Positions 35,009-45,046 of a DNA stretch of 64,000 nucleotides are shown one piece after another; position 1 is the stretch's first letter; each line of letters opens with the position of its first letter. Origin of the DNA: an uncultured Bacteroidales bacterium (GTDB lineage: Bacteria; Bacteroidota; Bacteroidia; Bacteroidales; UBA932). Below the pieces are notes generated by a model. It saw nothing but the letters and a program-made list of their open reading frames with translations, searched no databases and had not been told where the DNA came from. The position numbers and the translations under genes are program-made. Location of the stretch: the NCBI GenBank assembly GCA_947179325.1, contig CAMXAU010000001.1, forward strand, positions 1-64,000, read 5' to 3'.

Positions 35009-36046
35009 TCATTTGCGCCTCATGACTATAGGGCAATGGTCACTGACTCCACCCTCATGCCTCGGGCCACTGTATGTCCTCAGTGGCTTCTGGCCGCCAT
35101 GTGTCCTGTCTTCTGTCATGAGGAAAGGAGGATACAGGATCTCCTGCACGTATCCGTCCGCAATGCCGGAAGATACGAGGAACATGTCTATGAGGTCCCA
35201 TTTACCGGCGTACCTGATTGTCCCCTCTCCTTTCCGGAAAGGAACATCTGCCAGATTGGCCATATATCCGTCAAAGATTGAGAACAGGCCATTGTCCGGT
35301 GTATCGTTAAAGTCACCCATTGAGATGATATGCACTGCTTTATATCTTTCTGCAAGACATGCTGGACTGCTGTCTGCCCCCTCTGCACAAGACAGCACTA
35401 TAGAATCGCATATATCTTTCATACGGGCCATAGCGGACATCCTCCTGGAATGGGATGCAGAAGCCCCTCCGAATTTAGACGGATGATGATTGACAAGGAA
35501 ATACATTGTCCGGCCGTCTGATTTTCTGCACAGCTCCACACACAGGATATCCCTTGTGCGGACAATTCTCCCTTCACTGTCATATATCCTGCATGGATTG
35601 GCTGATATCTTCCTGAAGACATCTGTACGGTAAAGCAGGGCAACATCAATCCCCCTCGGGTCCGGCGAGTCAAAATGCACTATTGCATAGTCTGTCTTCC
35701 TCAGAGCCGTGCCCTTCAGGAGGGAATTCAGCACAAGCCTGTTCTCCACTTCAGCAAGACCGACCACATCAGGAAGTCCCCCCAACAGGTCCTGCACCCA
35801 GAATATGGTCTTGGCTATCCCGTTGCATTTAGCGTAGAAACGTGACCTGGTCCAGTGCCTCTGCCCGCCAGGGGAAAACTCCCTGTCGCTGTCACTTCCG
35901 CCATTGTCAATGCAGTCAAAGAAGTTCTCAAGGTTCCAGAACATGGCAGAAACTCCGCAACATGTGCTGTCGCAGGCCTTTTCCTGTCCCGAAGAGACAA
36001 GACAGGACACAATAATGAGCAGTGCTGCCCAAAAACATTTTTTCAT
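35009..36046 (-). CDS. Secreted endonuclease/exonuclease/phosphatase family protein
   Basis: The ATG at 36046 gives 345 residues with the signal MKKCFWAALLIIVSCLVSSGQ. The EEP (DNase I-like) fold signatures are present: FWNLENFFD, PDVVGLAEVENRLVL with the metal-binding Glu, the central HFDSPDPRGIDVALLYR, LVNHHPSKFGG with the active-site His, ISMGDFNDTPDN and the terminal SDHCPIVM with the catalytic Asp-His. Substrate may be DNA, a phospholipid or a nucleotide; context does not decide. It is divergent from ychF. Confidence 0.88.
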   Translation of the reverse strand: MKKCFWAALLIIVSCLVSSGQEKACDSTCCGVSAMFWNLENFFDCIDNGGSDSDREFSPGGQRHWTRSRFYAKCNGIAKTIFWVQDLLGGLPDVVGLAEVENRLVLNSLLKGTALRKTDYAIVHFDSPDPRGIDVALLYRTDVFRKISANPCRIYDSEGRIVRTRDILCVELCRKSDGRTMYFLVNHHPSKFGGASASHSRRMSAMARMKDICDSIVLSCAEGADSSPACLAERYKAVHIISMGDFNDTPDNGLFSIFDGYMANLADVPFRKGEGTIRYAGKWDLIDMFLVSSGIADGYVQEILYPPFLMTEDRTHGGQKPLRTYSGPRHEGGVSDHCPIVMRRK

Positions 36047-36141
36047 AAAGTATTTGCATTTCCGCGACCACAGCGAAAACAATATCCATTGACCGGAAGA
36101 CGGTTCCTGGATTGAAACTGTAAATATTGCAATAAAATTCG

Positions 36142-36149
36142 TAAATTTG
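36142..36149 (+). promoter_or_regulatory. -7 box of ychF
   Basis: TAAATTTG fits the TAnnTTTG consensus 27 bp before the ATG. Only a weak CTG lies at the -33 position (36118-36120, 21-bp spacing). Confidence 0.4.
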
Positions 36150-36175
36150 CGGCCGCTTTAGAAAAATATAGAATT

Positions 36176-37279
36176 ATGTCACTCAAATGCGGAATAGTCG
36201 GACTTCCTAATGTCGGCAAATCAACATTGTTCAACTGCATAAGCTCTGGCAAGGCACAGAGCGCGAACTTCCCGTTCTGTACCATAGAGCCTAACATCGG
36301 TTCCACAATAGTGCCTGACAAGCGCCTGGAAGAGCTGGAGAAGCTCTGTAATCCGAAACGTGTGGTCCCGGCAACTGTAGAGATTGTGGACATAGCCGGG
36401 CTTGTAAAAGGTGCAAGCCGGGGAGAAGGACTTGGCAACCAGTTTCTTGCAAACATACGTGAGACAGATGCCATACTGCATGTGCTCAGGTGCTTTGACG
36501 ACCCGAACATTGTCCATGTTGACGGATGTATAGACCCTGTCCGCGACAAGGATGTCATTGACATGGAGCTTCAGCTTAAAGACCTCGAGACAGTAGAGAA
36601 CCGCCTTGCAAAGGTGGAGAAGCAGGCAAAGGCCGGAGGGGACAAGAGCGCAAAGAGGCTCATGGAGCTTCTCGCACGCTACAAGGATGTCCTGGAGCAG
36701 GGCAAGTCATGCAGGACAGTACAGCTCGACAACCCGGAGGACCAGCAGCTTGCAAAAGAGCTTTTCCTGCTCACAAACAAGCCTGTAATGTACGTCTGCA
36801 ATGTTGACGAGGCTTCAGCGGCGACAGGGAATGAGTATGTAGAGCGTGTCCGTGAGGCTGTAAAGGACGAGAATGCCGAGATAATGGTAATAGCGGCAAA
36901 GATCGAGTCCGACATAGCAGAATTCGAGACATACGAGGAGAGGCAGATGTTCCTTGAGGAAATCGGGCTGAAGGAATCAGGTGTTGTACGCCTTATCCAG
37001 AGCGCCTATTCACTTCTCAATCTCCAGACATATTTCACAGCAGGCGCAGACGAATGCCGCGCATGGACAATCAACAAAGGAGACAAGGCACCTAAGGCGG
37101 CCGGAGTGATCCACACTGATTTCGAGAAAGGATTTATCCGTGCTGAAGTCATAAAGTACGAGGATTTCATCACATTGAAATCCGAGGCTGCATGCAGGGC
37201 GGCCGGCAAGCTCGGTGTAGAGGGCAAGGAATATGTCGTACAGGACGGTGACATCATGCACTTCCTGTTCAACGTATAG
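36176..37279 (+). CDS. ychF: Obg-like ATPase YchF
   Basis: This 367-residue P-loop NTPase is a conserved ribosome- and redox-associated translation factor that prefers ATP to GTP. Visible parts are the P-loop GLPNVGKS (9-16), switch II DIAGLVKGASRGEGLGNQFL, a coiled-coil insertion (LQLKDLETVENRLAKVEKQAKAGG written here only in part), and the C-terminal TGS-like domain ending EGKEYVVQDGDIMHFLFNV. The NKPVMYVCNVDE region replaces the usual NKxD specificity motif, as expected for YchF. It is likely a single-gene transcript. Confidence 0.97.
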   Translation: MSLKCGIVGLPNVGKSTLFNCISSGKAQSANFPFCTIEPNIGSTIVPDKRLEELEKLCNPKRVVPATVEIVDIAGLVKGASRGEGLGNQFLANIRETDAILHVLRCFDDPNIVHVDGCIDPVRDKDVIDMELQLKDLETVENRLAKVEKQAKAGGDKSAKRLMELLARYKDVLEQGKSCRTVQLDNPEDQQLAKELFLLTNKPVMYVCNVDEASAATGNEYVERVREAVKDENAEIMVIAAKIESDIAEFETYEERQMFLEEIGLKESGVVRLIQSAYSLLNLQTYFTAGADECRAWTINKGDKAPKAAGVIHTDFEKGFIRAEVIKYEDFITLKSEAACRAAGKLGVEGKEYVVQDGDIMHFLFNV

Positions 37280-37431
37280 CAGCCAGCAGACACAAGGCTT
37301 GCAGGTGAAGCATTTCTGACAACATTGCCCGGCATGGACTTCATGTGGCTGGTTTAGCCTAAAATGGCATTATTTTTTCCTTGATAAAGTGAAAAATGCT
37401 GCATTTTTGGGTAAAAATAACTAACCACATT

Positions 37432-40257
37432 ATGAGAAGTTTTCTTCGCTGCAGCCTAATCCTTATCTTGCCTGCATTATTTTTTGCCTGCACCCGGAAA
37501 GAGATCGAACCTTCCGGGGAGTCTGGCAGTGAGATTTCTTTCCTTGGTAACATTTCGCTTACAGATGAAGGGAATGCGGAAATCGCTGATTTCATCTGGG
37601 AAGCGGAAGTCGACAGGATAGGAATCTTTGCAACATCGGACGGGACACCTGTCCTGGAGAATGCCTATTTCTACGCTAGGACATCATCACCTTCATCAAG
37701 ATTCCTTTCCCTCAACGAGGAGTGCACTGTTGCGTGGGAACCGGGAAGCACATACAGCTTCCATGCATACTACCCTTACCGTGCAAGCTATATGGATGCA
37801 ACTGAAATCCCGGCAGCGGTAGCACCTGAACAGACAGGGACCCCAGGGCAGCTTCCAGACAAGAAGAATCTTGCCCTTCATGCATCAGCCGAGGGGGTAA
37901 GCCAGTCAATGGGAGATGCTAAGCTGGTATTCCAGAGTGCATATGCAATCCTGAAATTCACAATCTCCACTACACTCACCAAAGACTTCAGCACGCTCAG
38001 GATAGAAACATCTGAAAACGATGAGCCTCTTGCATTCACAAAAGGCACAATAGACATAACATCCGGGAGATTTACAGCTATTGAAGGAGAATCACATTCA
38101 GTGACTTACACACCGGAGACCCCGGCTTCGCTCTCGTCAAGGGCGCAGGCGTTCTATTTTGCTGTAACCCCCGGACATGCAGGAAAGGAGCTGAGACTTA
38201 CAGCTGACTTCTATGGCAATGAAGCAGTCCTCAGTGAATTCACACTCCCGGATGAAGGCCTGGAGGCAGGACATATATACAGTACGGAAATCAAGGGAGG
38301 AGATGCGGGGTCCAGTGTGGACCTGAGCGCATACGGAACAGCCAACACCTATATCGTCAACAAGGCCGCGACACTCTATAGCTTTGATGCGACCGTCAAG
38401 GGAAACGGAGTTGGACGCACATACAAATGGACAGACAACGGACTGGACAAGAGTTTCTCATACAATGAAAGCGAGCTTTCAATAGAGCCGGCTGATGCAT
38501 ATCTCGTATGGTACAACAACCCTCTCACCCCTGAAGGTGTACAGCACAGCAGCCCCGTGTCCATCAATTCTGTGGTATATGAAGCCGGGAACAGGAGAAT
38601 ATATTTCGAGACTCCGGAAAACTTTGTGGAGGGAAATGCGCTTATCGTAGCTGTCGATGCGGCAGATGAAGTCCTGTGGAGCTGGAACATATGGGCAGTA
38701 GAGAACTACTCGGCGGAGAACAGCATGTCATATGTAAACGGATATATCTTCATGGACCGTAACCTCGGGGCGATCAGGGGTCTTGAAGCCATGAACGAGA
38801 GCAACGACCGCAGCGCGGCATGGGCTGCAGGAAACTATTACCAGTGGGGAAGGAAAGACCCGTTCCCTGCACCGGCCGAATTAAACACAAAGAACCTTGA
38901 CAGCGACATGAAATGGGGGCTTCCTACATTCACGCCTGTCAGCAGGCTGCAGCAGGACTGGTCCTCAGAGTGGTGGGGAAGCAGTGACATGATGTTCGGA
39001 AAAGTGCTCGCCAGCAATGTCTATCCTATAGGAAAGCATGTCGGTGCAGGATTCTCCATTGAAGATGCCGTGGCGGCAGGCGTAAGGATACCTTACAAAT
39101 GGGTGACCAGCGGCCCTAACGGCTCGACAGACGAGGACAATGTCTACAGGACAGACGGATCATATACATGGATGATGAACGCCAGCCTTGGCAGTGAATA
39201 CGTCACTGACTGGCATTGGCTCTGGGGAGGCCCTACAATTTCAGAAAACCAGAAAAGCATTCATGACCCATGTCCTGCAGGATGGAAAGTAGCCCCTCCA
39301 CAGGCACTCAACATGGCACTTTCCGGGAACAGGGTCGAGAAACCGCACGGTGTGTATTATAGCGACTACAACCTATATTTCCCATATGCCGGACAGAGAC
39401 AGTCCTCTTTCGGAGGAAGCCAGATCAGCGGACTTGACGGCACAGACCTGTTCATATCCTGCTCGGGATTCACATCATCGGACAGGGTACATCCTTACAG
39501 GGGAACAAAAGGCGGAATCACTACAGGAAACAGCTATGCAGGAGCAGGATACCAGGTGAGGTGCGTAAAGGAGGAGAAGCAGGCCGGCACAAGCCAGGTG
39601 CGGGCCGTCATAATAGGCGACTCTATCACGGAAGTATGGGAAGCAAGGACTGACAACCACAATTTCTTCAAAGAGAACAATTATCTCCCGAAAGGCATCA
39701 GCGGCCAGACTTCAGCCCAGATCCGTGCCCGCTTCGAAAACGACGTGCTGCTCAACGGCCCTCTATGCGTCGCTATCACATGCGGTGTCAACGACCTTGC
39801 AGGAAATGACAACAACAATGTCCCGAGGACTCCGGAAGAGGTGTTCGCCAACATAAAGGCCATGGCCGAGACAGCGGCGGAGGCCGGGATAAAGGTTGTA
39901 ATCGGTGCCACCCCTCCGACCAACTGGATACATTGGGTCAGCAATCCTGACGAGTGGAATGCAAAATACCCTGGTATCGGCAAGAAAGTCATAGAGCTGA
40001 ACAACATGCTCAGGGCATATGCTGCAGAACGCGGCTTTGTCATTGCAGAATACTGGTCAGCACTTGTGGATGAGAACAATGACCTTAAGGAGGAATACCG
40101 TTTTACAGGATGGGGCCAGAATGACCATGTGCATCCTAACGCGGCCGCATACGCAATAATGGAGCCGATCCTTGTCAAGGCAGTCAACAAGGCGATCAAC
40201 CCGGATGAAGGAAACAGCAACGGAAACATTGACGACATCCATAAAATCGAATGGTAG
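37432..40257 (+). CDS. Fimbrillin-like/FISUMP-like surface lipoprotein fused to an SGNH hydrolase
   Basis: From the ATG at 37432 the protein has 941 residues; an upstream ATG would add 12 residues ahead of the signal MRSFLRCSLILILPALFFAC. Residues 25-300 are fimbrillin-like (SYSFHAYYPYRASYMDA, YFAVTPGHAGKELRLTADF). Residues 300-720 share a module with the next two genes: GTANTYIVN, VKGNG, WSWNIWAVENY, MDRNLGA, NYYQWGRKDPFP, DPCPAGW and VRCVKE, resembling the FISUMP surface domain. The C-terminal 220 residues form an SGNH/GDSL hydrolase: IIGDSIT with Ser731, GISGQTSAQ, ITCGVND and DHVHPN with Asp898/His901. The enzyme may remove acyl groups from a glycan at the cell surface. This fusion separates it from its two paralogues. 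Confidence 0.8.
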   Translation: MRSFLRCSLILILPALFFACTRKEIEPSGESGSEISFLGNISLTDEGNAEIADFIWEAEVDRIGIFATSDGTPVLENAYFYARTSSPSSRFLSLNEECTVAWEPGSTYSFHAYYPYRASYMDATEIPAAVAPEQTGTPGQLPDKKNLALHASAEGVSQSMGDAKLVFQSAYAILKFTISTTLTKDFSTLRIETSENDEPLAFTKGTIDITSGRFTAIEGESHSVTYTPETPASLSSRAQAFYFAVTPGHAGKELRLTADFYGNEAVLSEFTLPDEGLEAGHIYSTEIKGGDAGSSVDLSAYGTANTYIVNKAATLYSFDATVKGNGVGRTYKWTDNGLDKSFSYNESELSIEPADAYLVWYNNPLTPEGVQHSSPVSINSVVYEAGNRRIYFETPENFVEGNALIVAVDAADEVLWSWNIWAVENYSAENSMSYVNGYIFMDRNLGAIRGLEAMNESNDRSAAWAAGNYYQWGRKDPFPAPAELNTKNLDSDMKWGLPTFTPVSRLQQDWSSEWWGSSDMMFGKVLASNVYPIGKHVGAGFSIEDAVAAGVRIPYKWVTSGPNGSTDEDNVYRTDGSYTWMMNASLGSEYVTDWHWLWGGPTISENQKSIHDPCPAGWKVAPPQALNMALSGNRVEKPHGVYYSDYNLYFPYAGQRQSSFGGSQISGLDGTDLFISCSGFTSSDRVHPYRGTKGGITTGNSYAGAGYQVRCVKEEKQAGTSQVRAVIIGDSITEVWEARTDNHNFFKENNYLPKGISGQTSAQIRARFENDVLLNGPLCVAITCGVNDLAGNDNNNVPRTPEEVFANIKAMAETAAEAGIKVVIGATPPTNWIHWVSNPDEWNAKYPGIGKKVIELNNMLRAYAAERGFVIAEYWSALVDENNDLKEEYRFTGWGQNDHVHPNAAAYAIMEPILVKAVNKAINPDEGNSNGNIDDIHKIEW

Positions 40258-40290
40258 AAGGATGCATCCACAAATTAAATGACTAATAAC

Positions 40291-42606
40291 ATGAAACGAC
40301 ATATTGCACTACTATACACATTCATTATGCTTGGAGCCGCCTGCACGAAGGTCGAGACAGACATTGCCGTCAATCCTGATGATGCAGTGTCATTCCGCAG
40401 CGCGGAGATAGAGACAAAAGTCTACTATGAAGACAGCGACAAGGCGATAAAGGTCAAATGGAATGCAAATGACAGAATCGGCGTCTTCGCCCAGAGTGAA
40501 GGCGGCAGCACACAGGGAAACATAGCCTACAAGGCAGCCACATCTGGAGCATCTACTGATTTCCTGGCATATGACACAGGAAGTATAATAAGGTGGAAAG
40601 ACGCGGAGACCAGCCACAGCTTCTTCGCATATTACCCTTACGACGGGAATGCAGGTGAGACCCCTGAGGCCGTATCGGTGTCCCTCCCGGCCATACAGGC
40701 ACAGGACGGGCCTGACAATATGGGGCATCTGCAGAATTATGATTTCCTCTATGCAGCGACATGCGGCATAAGGCAGGATGACTATGAGGAAGTCCCTCTC
40801 CAGTTCAGCCATCTGTTCACTATGCTTGACATAAGCATAGCACCGTCAAACGACATCAGGTCACGTATCAACGCCGTGGAGATACGATGCAGGGACAGCA
40901 GGGAGATGCTTGCCTTCAATTCTGCCGATATAGACCTCGGCACAGGAAAGATTGACAACTCAAGCATCATAGGAGGAGCATCATCCATAAGGCTTGAATG
41001 CGGGTTCCTTACCAATTACGACAAGTCATACCAGCATTTCTATATGGCGATGACCCCAGGCCATGACGGCAAGGAATTCGACATCGTGGCCATCCTTGAC
41101 AGCGGAGAAGAGTTCACTGTTGCCACCAAGACGGCACCATCCGGAGGTTTCCAGGCTGCATTGTATTCAATTTCAGGCAAGTTCACCCCAACAGTAGAGG
41201 CAGCCAAGATAGACCTCTGCGAAAACGGGACAGCGAATACATACATTGTCAATAAAGGTTCAACGCTCTATACATTCAACGCTACTGTCAAGGGTAATGG
41301 AATAGAACGGGATTTCTACAGTTCATACCTTGAGCAGGACCTTGCCATTGACCCGAAGAGCGTACTTGTGCTATGGTACAATTGCCTGCAGACAGATGCC
41401 AAATGGAAAGACATGGAGCCTATAGTCGTGAAAAACACCTATCTGAAAGACGGCAAGGTTGTACTTGAGACACCATTCAGCTTCGTGGAGGGCAATGCAG
41501 TAATCGTTGCATTCGAAGAAGACGGAGTAACATACGACAGCATCATGGCCGATGCCGACGGAATAATCACCAACGCCACCGTACTGTGGAGCTGGAACAT
41601 ATGGGCAGTGAAGGACTATGACCCAGAGGCCAGTGCTGTGCAATTCGGTGACTACTTTGTGATGGACAGGAATCTCGGGGCATTGAGAAACTCCATCCCT
41701 GAAGACGATGACAACCTGAAGACATTCATTGCCCCGTCCACTGTAGGCAACTATTACCAGTGGGGCAGGAAAGACCCGTTCCCTTACCATGCGGACAGCA
41801 GGAACTATTATCCTTTCTACCACAACAACCTTGCTGTCACACCGACATATACCCCGATAAAGGCACTCCAGAACACGATAAAGGACAAGGACGGCTATGT
41901 CCTGGAGAAACAGATCTTCAGCAATGAAGGCGTGACGAACACATCTGCAAATGCGACCAAGGTAGCATACGTGGCAGAGGCTGCCGGATATGAGGCATGC
42001 GTTGAAAGAGCCATCAGGAATCCGCATAAATTCATCTCAGACAAATCCATTTTCCCGAGATGGGTTGACACCAGCCTTGATGAGACCAGGACTTTATCCC
42101 TCTGGGGAGACCCGACAAACGGAGATACGGACGATGCAAAGAAATCAATCTACGACCCATGCCCTGCCGGCTGGAGGCTGTGGACCAGGCAGACAGCGCT
42201 TGAACTGAGAGAAAAGGCATTGAAAGACACTCCTGTAAGCAATGACTACGGATTCAGGGTTGCAGGGACATATTTCGCCGTCAATGGAGGCGGAAGGGCG
42301 GCTACCAACATGATGTTCAACCTCGGCTGGATGGTCCAGCCACAGGCAGGTGTCAACTTCATGGGCTGGACAGCGACAGCTGACTGCCTGAACTACATGA
42401 ACGGCTATCACCAGAAATGGTATAACTGGACCCTCGAACAGGACAAGACGACCTTGCTTATGAGTGAAGAGACTACGCAGAGCAACAGCGGCAATGCAAT
42501 AGGAAGAACCGTCAGATGCGTCAAGATGCACCCTGAAGTGGACCTTGGAGGAGATGGAGGAATGAGAGGTGAAGACGGAGAGGAGGAGTATGAATGGTAT
42601 GAATAA
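40291..42606 (+). CDS. Fimbrillin-like/FISUMP-like surface lipoprotein (second of three paralogues)
   Basis: The ATG at 40291 gives 771 residues with the lipobox LLYTFIMLGAAC. Residues 25-290 are fimbrillin-like (TKVYYEDSDKAIKVKWNANDRIGVF, HSFFAYYPYDGN, FYMAMTPGHDGKEF). The shared module then runs from GTANTYIVN (near 313) through VKGNG, ALWYN-like VLWYNCLQTD, VLWSWNIWAVKDY, MDRNLGALRN, NYYQWGRKDPFP and YDPCPAGWRLW to GRTVRCVKM. It ends with an acidic tail (GEDGEEEYEWYE) and has no hydrolase domain. It is 33 bp after the first paralogue and 19 bp before the third, so one transcript is likely. An adhesin or pilus-associated role is inferred. Confidence 0.78.
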   Translation: MKRHIALLYTFIMLGAACTKVETDIAVNPDDAVSFRSAEIETKVYYEDSDKAIKVKWNANDRIGVFAQSEGGSTQGNIAYKAATSGASTDFLAYDTGSIIRWKDAETSHSFFAYYPYDGNAGETPEAVSVSLPAIQAQDGPDNMGHLQNYDFLYAATCGIRQDDYEEVPLQFSHLFTMLDISIAPSNDIRSRINAVEIRCRDSREMLAFNSADIDLGTGKIDNSSIIGGASSIRLECGFLTNYDKSYQHFYMAMTPGHDGKEFDIVAILDSGEEFTVATKTAPSGGFQAALYSISGKFTPTVEAAKIDLCENGTANTYIVNKGSTLYTFNATVKGNGIERDFYSSYLEQDLAIDPKSVLVLWYNCLQTDAKWKDMEPIVVKNTYLKDGKVVLETPFSFVEGNAVIVAFEEDGVTYDSIMADADGIITNATVLWSWNIWAVKDYDPEASAVQFGDYFVMDRNLGALRNSIPEDDDNLKTFIAPSTVGNYYQWGRKDPFPYHADSRNYYPFYHNNLAVTPTYTPIKALQNTIKDKDGYVLEKQIFSNEGVTNTSANATKVAYVAEAAGYEACVERAIRNPHKFISDKSIFPRWVDTSLDETRTLSLWGDPTNGDTDDAKKSIYDPCPAGWRLWTRQTALELREKALKDTPVSNDYGFRVAGTYFAVNGGGRAATNMMFNLGWMVQPQAGVNFMGWTATADCLNYMNGYHQKWYNWTLEQDKTTLLMSEETTQSNSGNAIGRTVRCVKMHPEVDLGGDGGMRGEDGEEEYEWYE

Positions 42607-42625
42607 CATATTAATCTTCAAGACA

Positions 42626-44971
42626 ATGAAAAAGACGATAATATCTTCATTTATATGTTCCATTGCCATGGTTGCCGGCTGTAATGTCGATAATCTTGAA
42701 ATCAGCCAGGAAAACGGCAGGATACTCACCGCAGATGCAGAAATTGCACAGGAGTCTCAGACAAAGGGATACTGGCATTATATGGACGGCGGCAGCATCC
42801 CTTTCCTCTGGACTGGTGACGAGACGCTTTCAACCTCGATATTCTCGAAAACAGGCGGAGACTGGATGATAATCAGGGGAGGTGTCGGAAAGACCATAGA
42901 CGTAGGCATAACACCTGACAATTCCGACAGGAGATTTGCCCGGATGAATGGTACAATCATTTCAAGCACAGAGATCTTATCCGGGGACTTCATATATTTC
43001 ACAAACGGTGAAGTCAACCAGGAAAATCCAGGCATTGCAGAATTTACGCTTCCTGACTTCTTCACCCAGAAGGCGAATACGGAAGAAAGCCTGTCTGAAT
43101 ATATGTTCGTGTACGGACAGTCATCCATCATATCGGCAGACGCCAGCAGCGTATCCGTCGGAAAGGTAAGCTTCAGGCATGTCCCTTCGACTTTCCGCTT
43201 CAACATAACCAACCATTCAGGGAAAAGCCTGAAAATCAGCAGTCTGAAAATCACGATTACAGACGGCAACGGGGTACAGAAAGCGGTTTTCCCTAAATCA
43301 GTGAGAATGGACATTGACCCTGAAGACGCAGACAACGCATTCACCTTCAACGTAAAGGAGGAAGCCTTAAGATACAGTGAAATAATCCTGGACATGACCG
43401 GCTCCGAAGGCGCAAACTATTTTATACTTCCAAACGGTTCATCATATGATGCAAGCATATTGGCCATGCCTGCAGAATTCAACGGGGAGACAATGACCGT
43501 AAGCGCCATGTACCATGGAGAGGAAGAATACACAGAAATGAAGACAGTGACACTGAAATCGCTGGAAATGAAGGCAGGACACATATACGTAATGGACATT
43601 GAAGTCACCAGGCCGTCAGCCGACCCAGCCAACATGATTGACCTGAGCGCGGAAGGCACTGCAAACACGTACATTGTCAACCAGGCAATGACATTCTACA
43701 GTTTCGATGCATCTGTCAAGGGTAACGGAGTGCCAAGGAGCTTCTATGCCACAGAGCTTGAGCAGAACCTCCGCATCGAGCCAAAGAGCGCACTCGTCCT
43801 ATGGTACAACTGCCTCCAGACCGATGCCAACTGGAAAGACGAATGCCCGATAATAATCGAAAGCATAGAGATCACTGACGGGAAAATATGCTTTGAGACC
43901 CCTGAGGACTTCGTTGACGGAAATGTAATAATAGCCGCATTCGCAGAAGAAGGTGTCACATATGACAGCATTGCAGCAGATGAAGACGGGATCATATCCA
44001 ACGCAACTATAATATGGAGCTGGAACATATGGGCAGTGAAAGACTATGTCCTTGATGACAATGCAATCCAGGCGGGAAACTGCATAATTATGGACAGGAA
44101 TCTCGGGGCATTGAGAAACTGCGTGCCTGACGGTGATGAGAACCTGAAGAAATTCATTGCACCTTCCACTATAGGAAACTATTACCAGTGGGGAAGAAAA
44201 GACCCGTTCCCTCACCATGCCGACAGCAGGAACTACTATCCGTTCTATCTCAGCCTTCTGGCCTGCACACCTACATATACACCGGTAAAGGCCCTGCAGC
44301 ATACTCTCACAGACAGGGATGGCACTACGCTCCTCAACCAGATCTTCAGCAATGAAGGTGTAACGAACACGTCTTCAAATGCGACCAAGATTGCATACAA
44401 GATTGCCGCCCAGGACAAGGATTATGTAACCTGCGTCACAAGGGCTACATGCAATCCGCACAAGTTCATAACAGACGGCGAGACATTCCCGAACTGGGTT
44501 CCGAACGACAGGGACTCATACACGACATTCGCCCTGTGGGGAGACCCTGAATACGGCGAGGAAGATGACATCGAGAAGACCATCTACGACCCATGCCCTG
44601 CGGGATGGAGACTATGGACCAACCATACATTCCTTGAGCTGATAAAGGTCTCCGAGACCATAAAGCCTTACAGGGTAAGCGATGTCGGTGTCAACCTTGC
44701 CGGAAGCTATTTTGCTGTCAACGGCGGCGGCAGAAAGGCAAACGGGAACCAGCTCTTCAGCCTCGGATGGGTCATACAGCCACAGGCTGGAGTCAATTTC
44801 ACTGGATGGTCGGCAACTTCAGACTGCATGGACTATTATGGAATGCAGCAGAGATATTTCAACTGGACCCTTGAAACAGACCAGGTGACATTCACTCTGA
44901 GCAGCCAGACTACACAGACACCGAACAGCGCATCATCTGTAGGACGCACTGTAAGATGTGTCAAGGAATAA
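42626..44971 (+). CDS. Fimbrillin-like/FISUMP-like surface lipoprotein (third of three paralogues)
   Basis: The ATG at 42626 gives 781 residues beginning MKKTIISSFICSIAMVAGC; upstream in-frame ATGs fall inside the previous gene. Its N-terminal 300 residues are fimbrillin-like but diverged from the second paralogue (IPFLWTGDETLSTSIFSK, SFRHVPSTFRFNITNHSGK). From GTANTYIVN onward it is very close to that paralogue, including VLWYNCLQTDANWKD, NATIIWSWNIWAVKDY, ADSRNYYPFY and GVNFTGWSATSDCM. Conserved C-terminal modules with variable N-terminal modules suggest duplication followed by exchange or selection on the exposed part. A strong terminator follows. Confidence 0.78.
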   Translation: MKKTIISSFICSIAMVAGCNVDNLEISQENGRILTADAEIAQESQTKGYWHYMDGGSIPFLWTGDETLSTSIFSKTGGDWMIIRGGVGKTIDVGITPDNSDRRFARMNGTIISSTEILSGDFIYFTNGEVNQENPGIAEFTLPDFFTQKANTEESLSEYMFVYGQSSIISADASSVSVGKVSFRHVPSTFRFNITNHSGKSLKISSLKITITDGNGVQKAVFPKSVRMDIDPEDADNAFTFNVKEEALRYSEIILDMTGSEGANYFILPNGSSYDASILAMPAEFNGETMTVSAMYHGEEEYTEMKTVTLKSLEMKAGHIYVMDIEVTRPSADPANMIDLSAEGTANTYIVNQAMTFYSFDASVKGNGVPRSFYATELEQNLRIEPKSALVLWYNCLQTDANWKDECPIIIESIEITDGKICFETPEDFVDGNVIIAAFAEEGVTYDSIAADEDGIISNATIIWSWNIWAVKDYVLDDNAIQAGNCIIMDRNLGALRNCVPDGDENLKKFIAPSTIGNYYQWGRKDPFPHHADSRNYYPFYLSLLACTPTYTPVKALQHTLTDRDGTTLLNQIFSNEGVTNTSSNATKIAYKIAAQDKDYVTCVTRATCNPHKFITDGETFPNWVPNDRDSYTTFALWGDPEYGEEDDIEKTIYDPCPAGWRLWTNHTFLELIKVSETIKPYRVSDVGVNLAGSYFAVNGGGRKANGNQLFSLGWVIQPQAGVNFTGWSATSDCMDYYGMQQRYFNWTLETDQVTFTLSSQTTQTPNSASSVGRTVRCVKE

Positions 44972-44992
44972 GCCAGACAGAAGTATAATGAA

Positions 44993-45034
44993 GACAGGCC
45001 GGGGAGCAAGAACGCTTCCCGGCCTGTCTATTTT
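44993..45034. terminator. Terminator between the lipoprotein trio and the protease operon
   Basis: GACAGGCCGGGGAGC (44993-45007) pairs with GCTTCCCGGCCTGTC (45014-45028), with one G-T wobble and a 6-base loop, then TATTTT. Genes converge on it from both sides, so it may serve both. Confidence 0.85.
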
Positions 45035-45046
45035 AAGGTAGTAATG

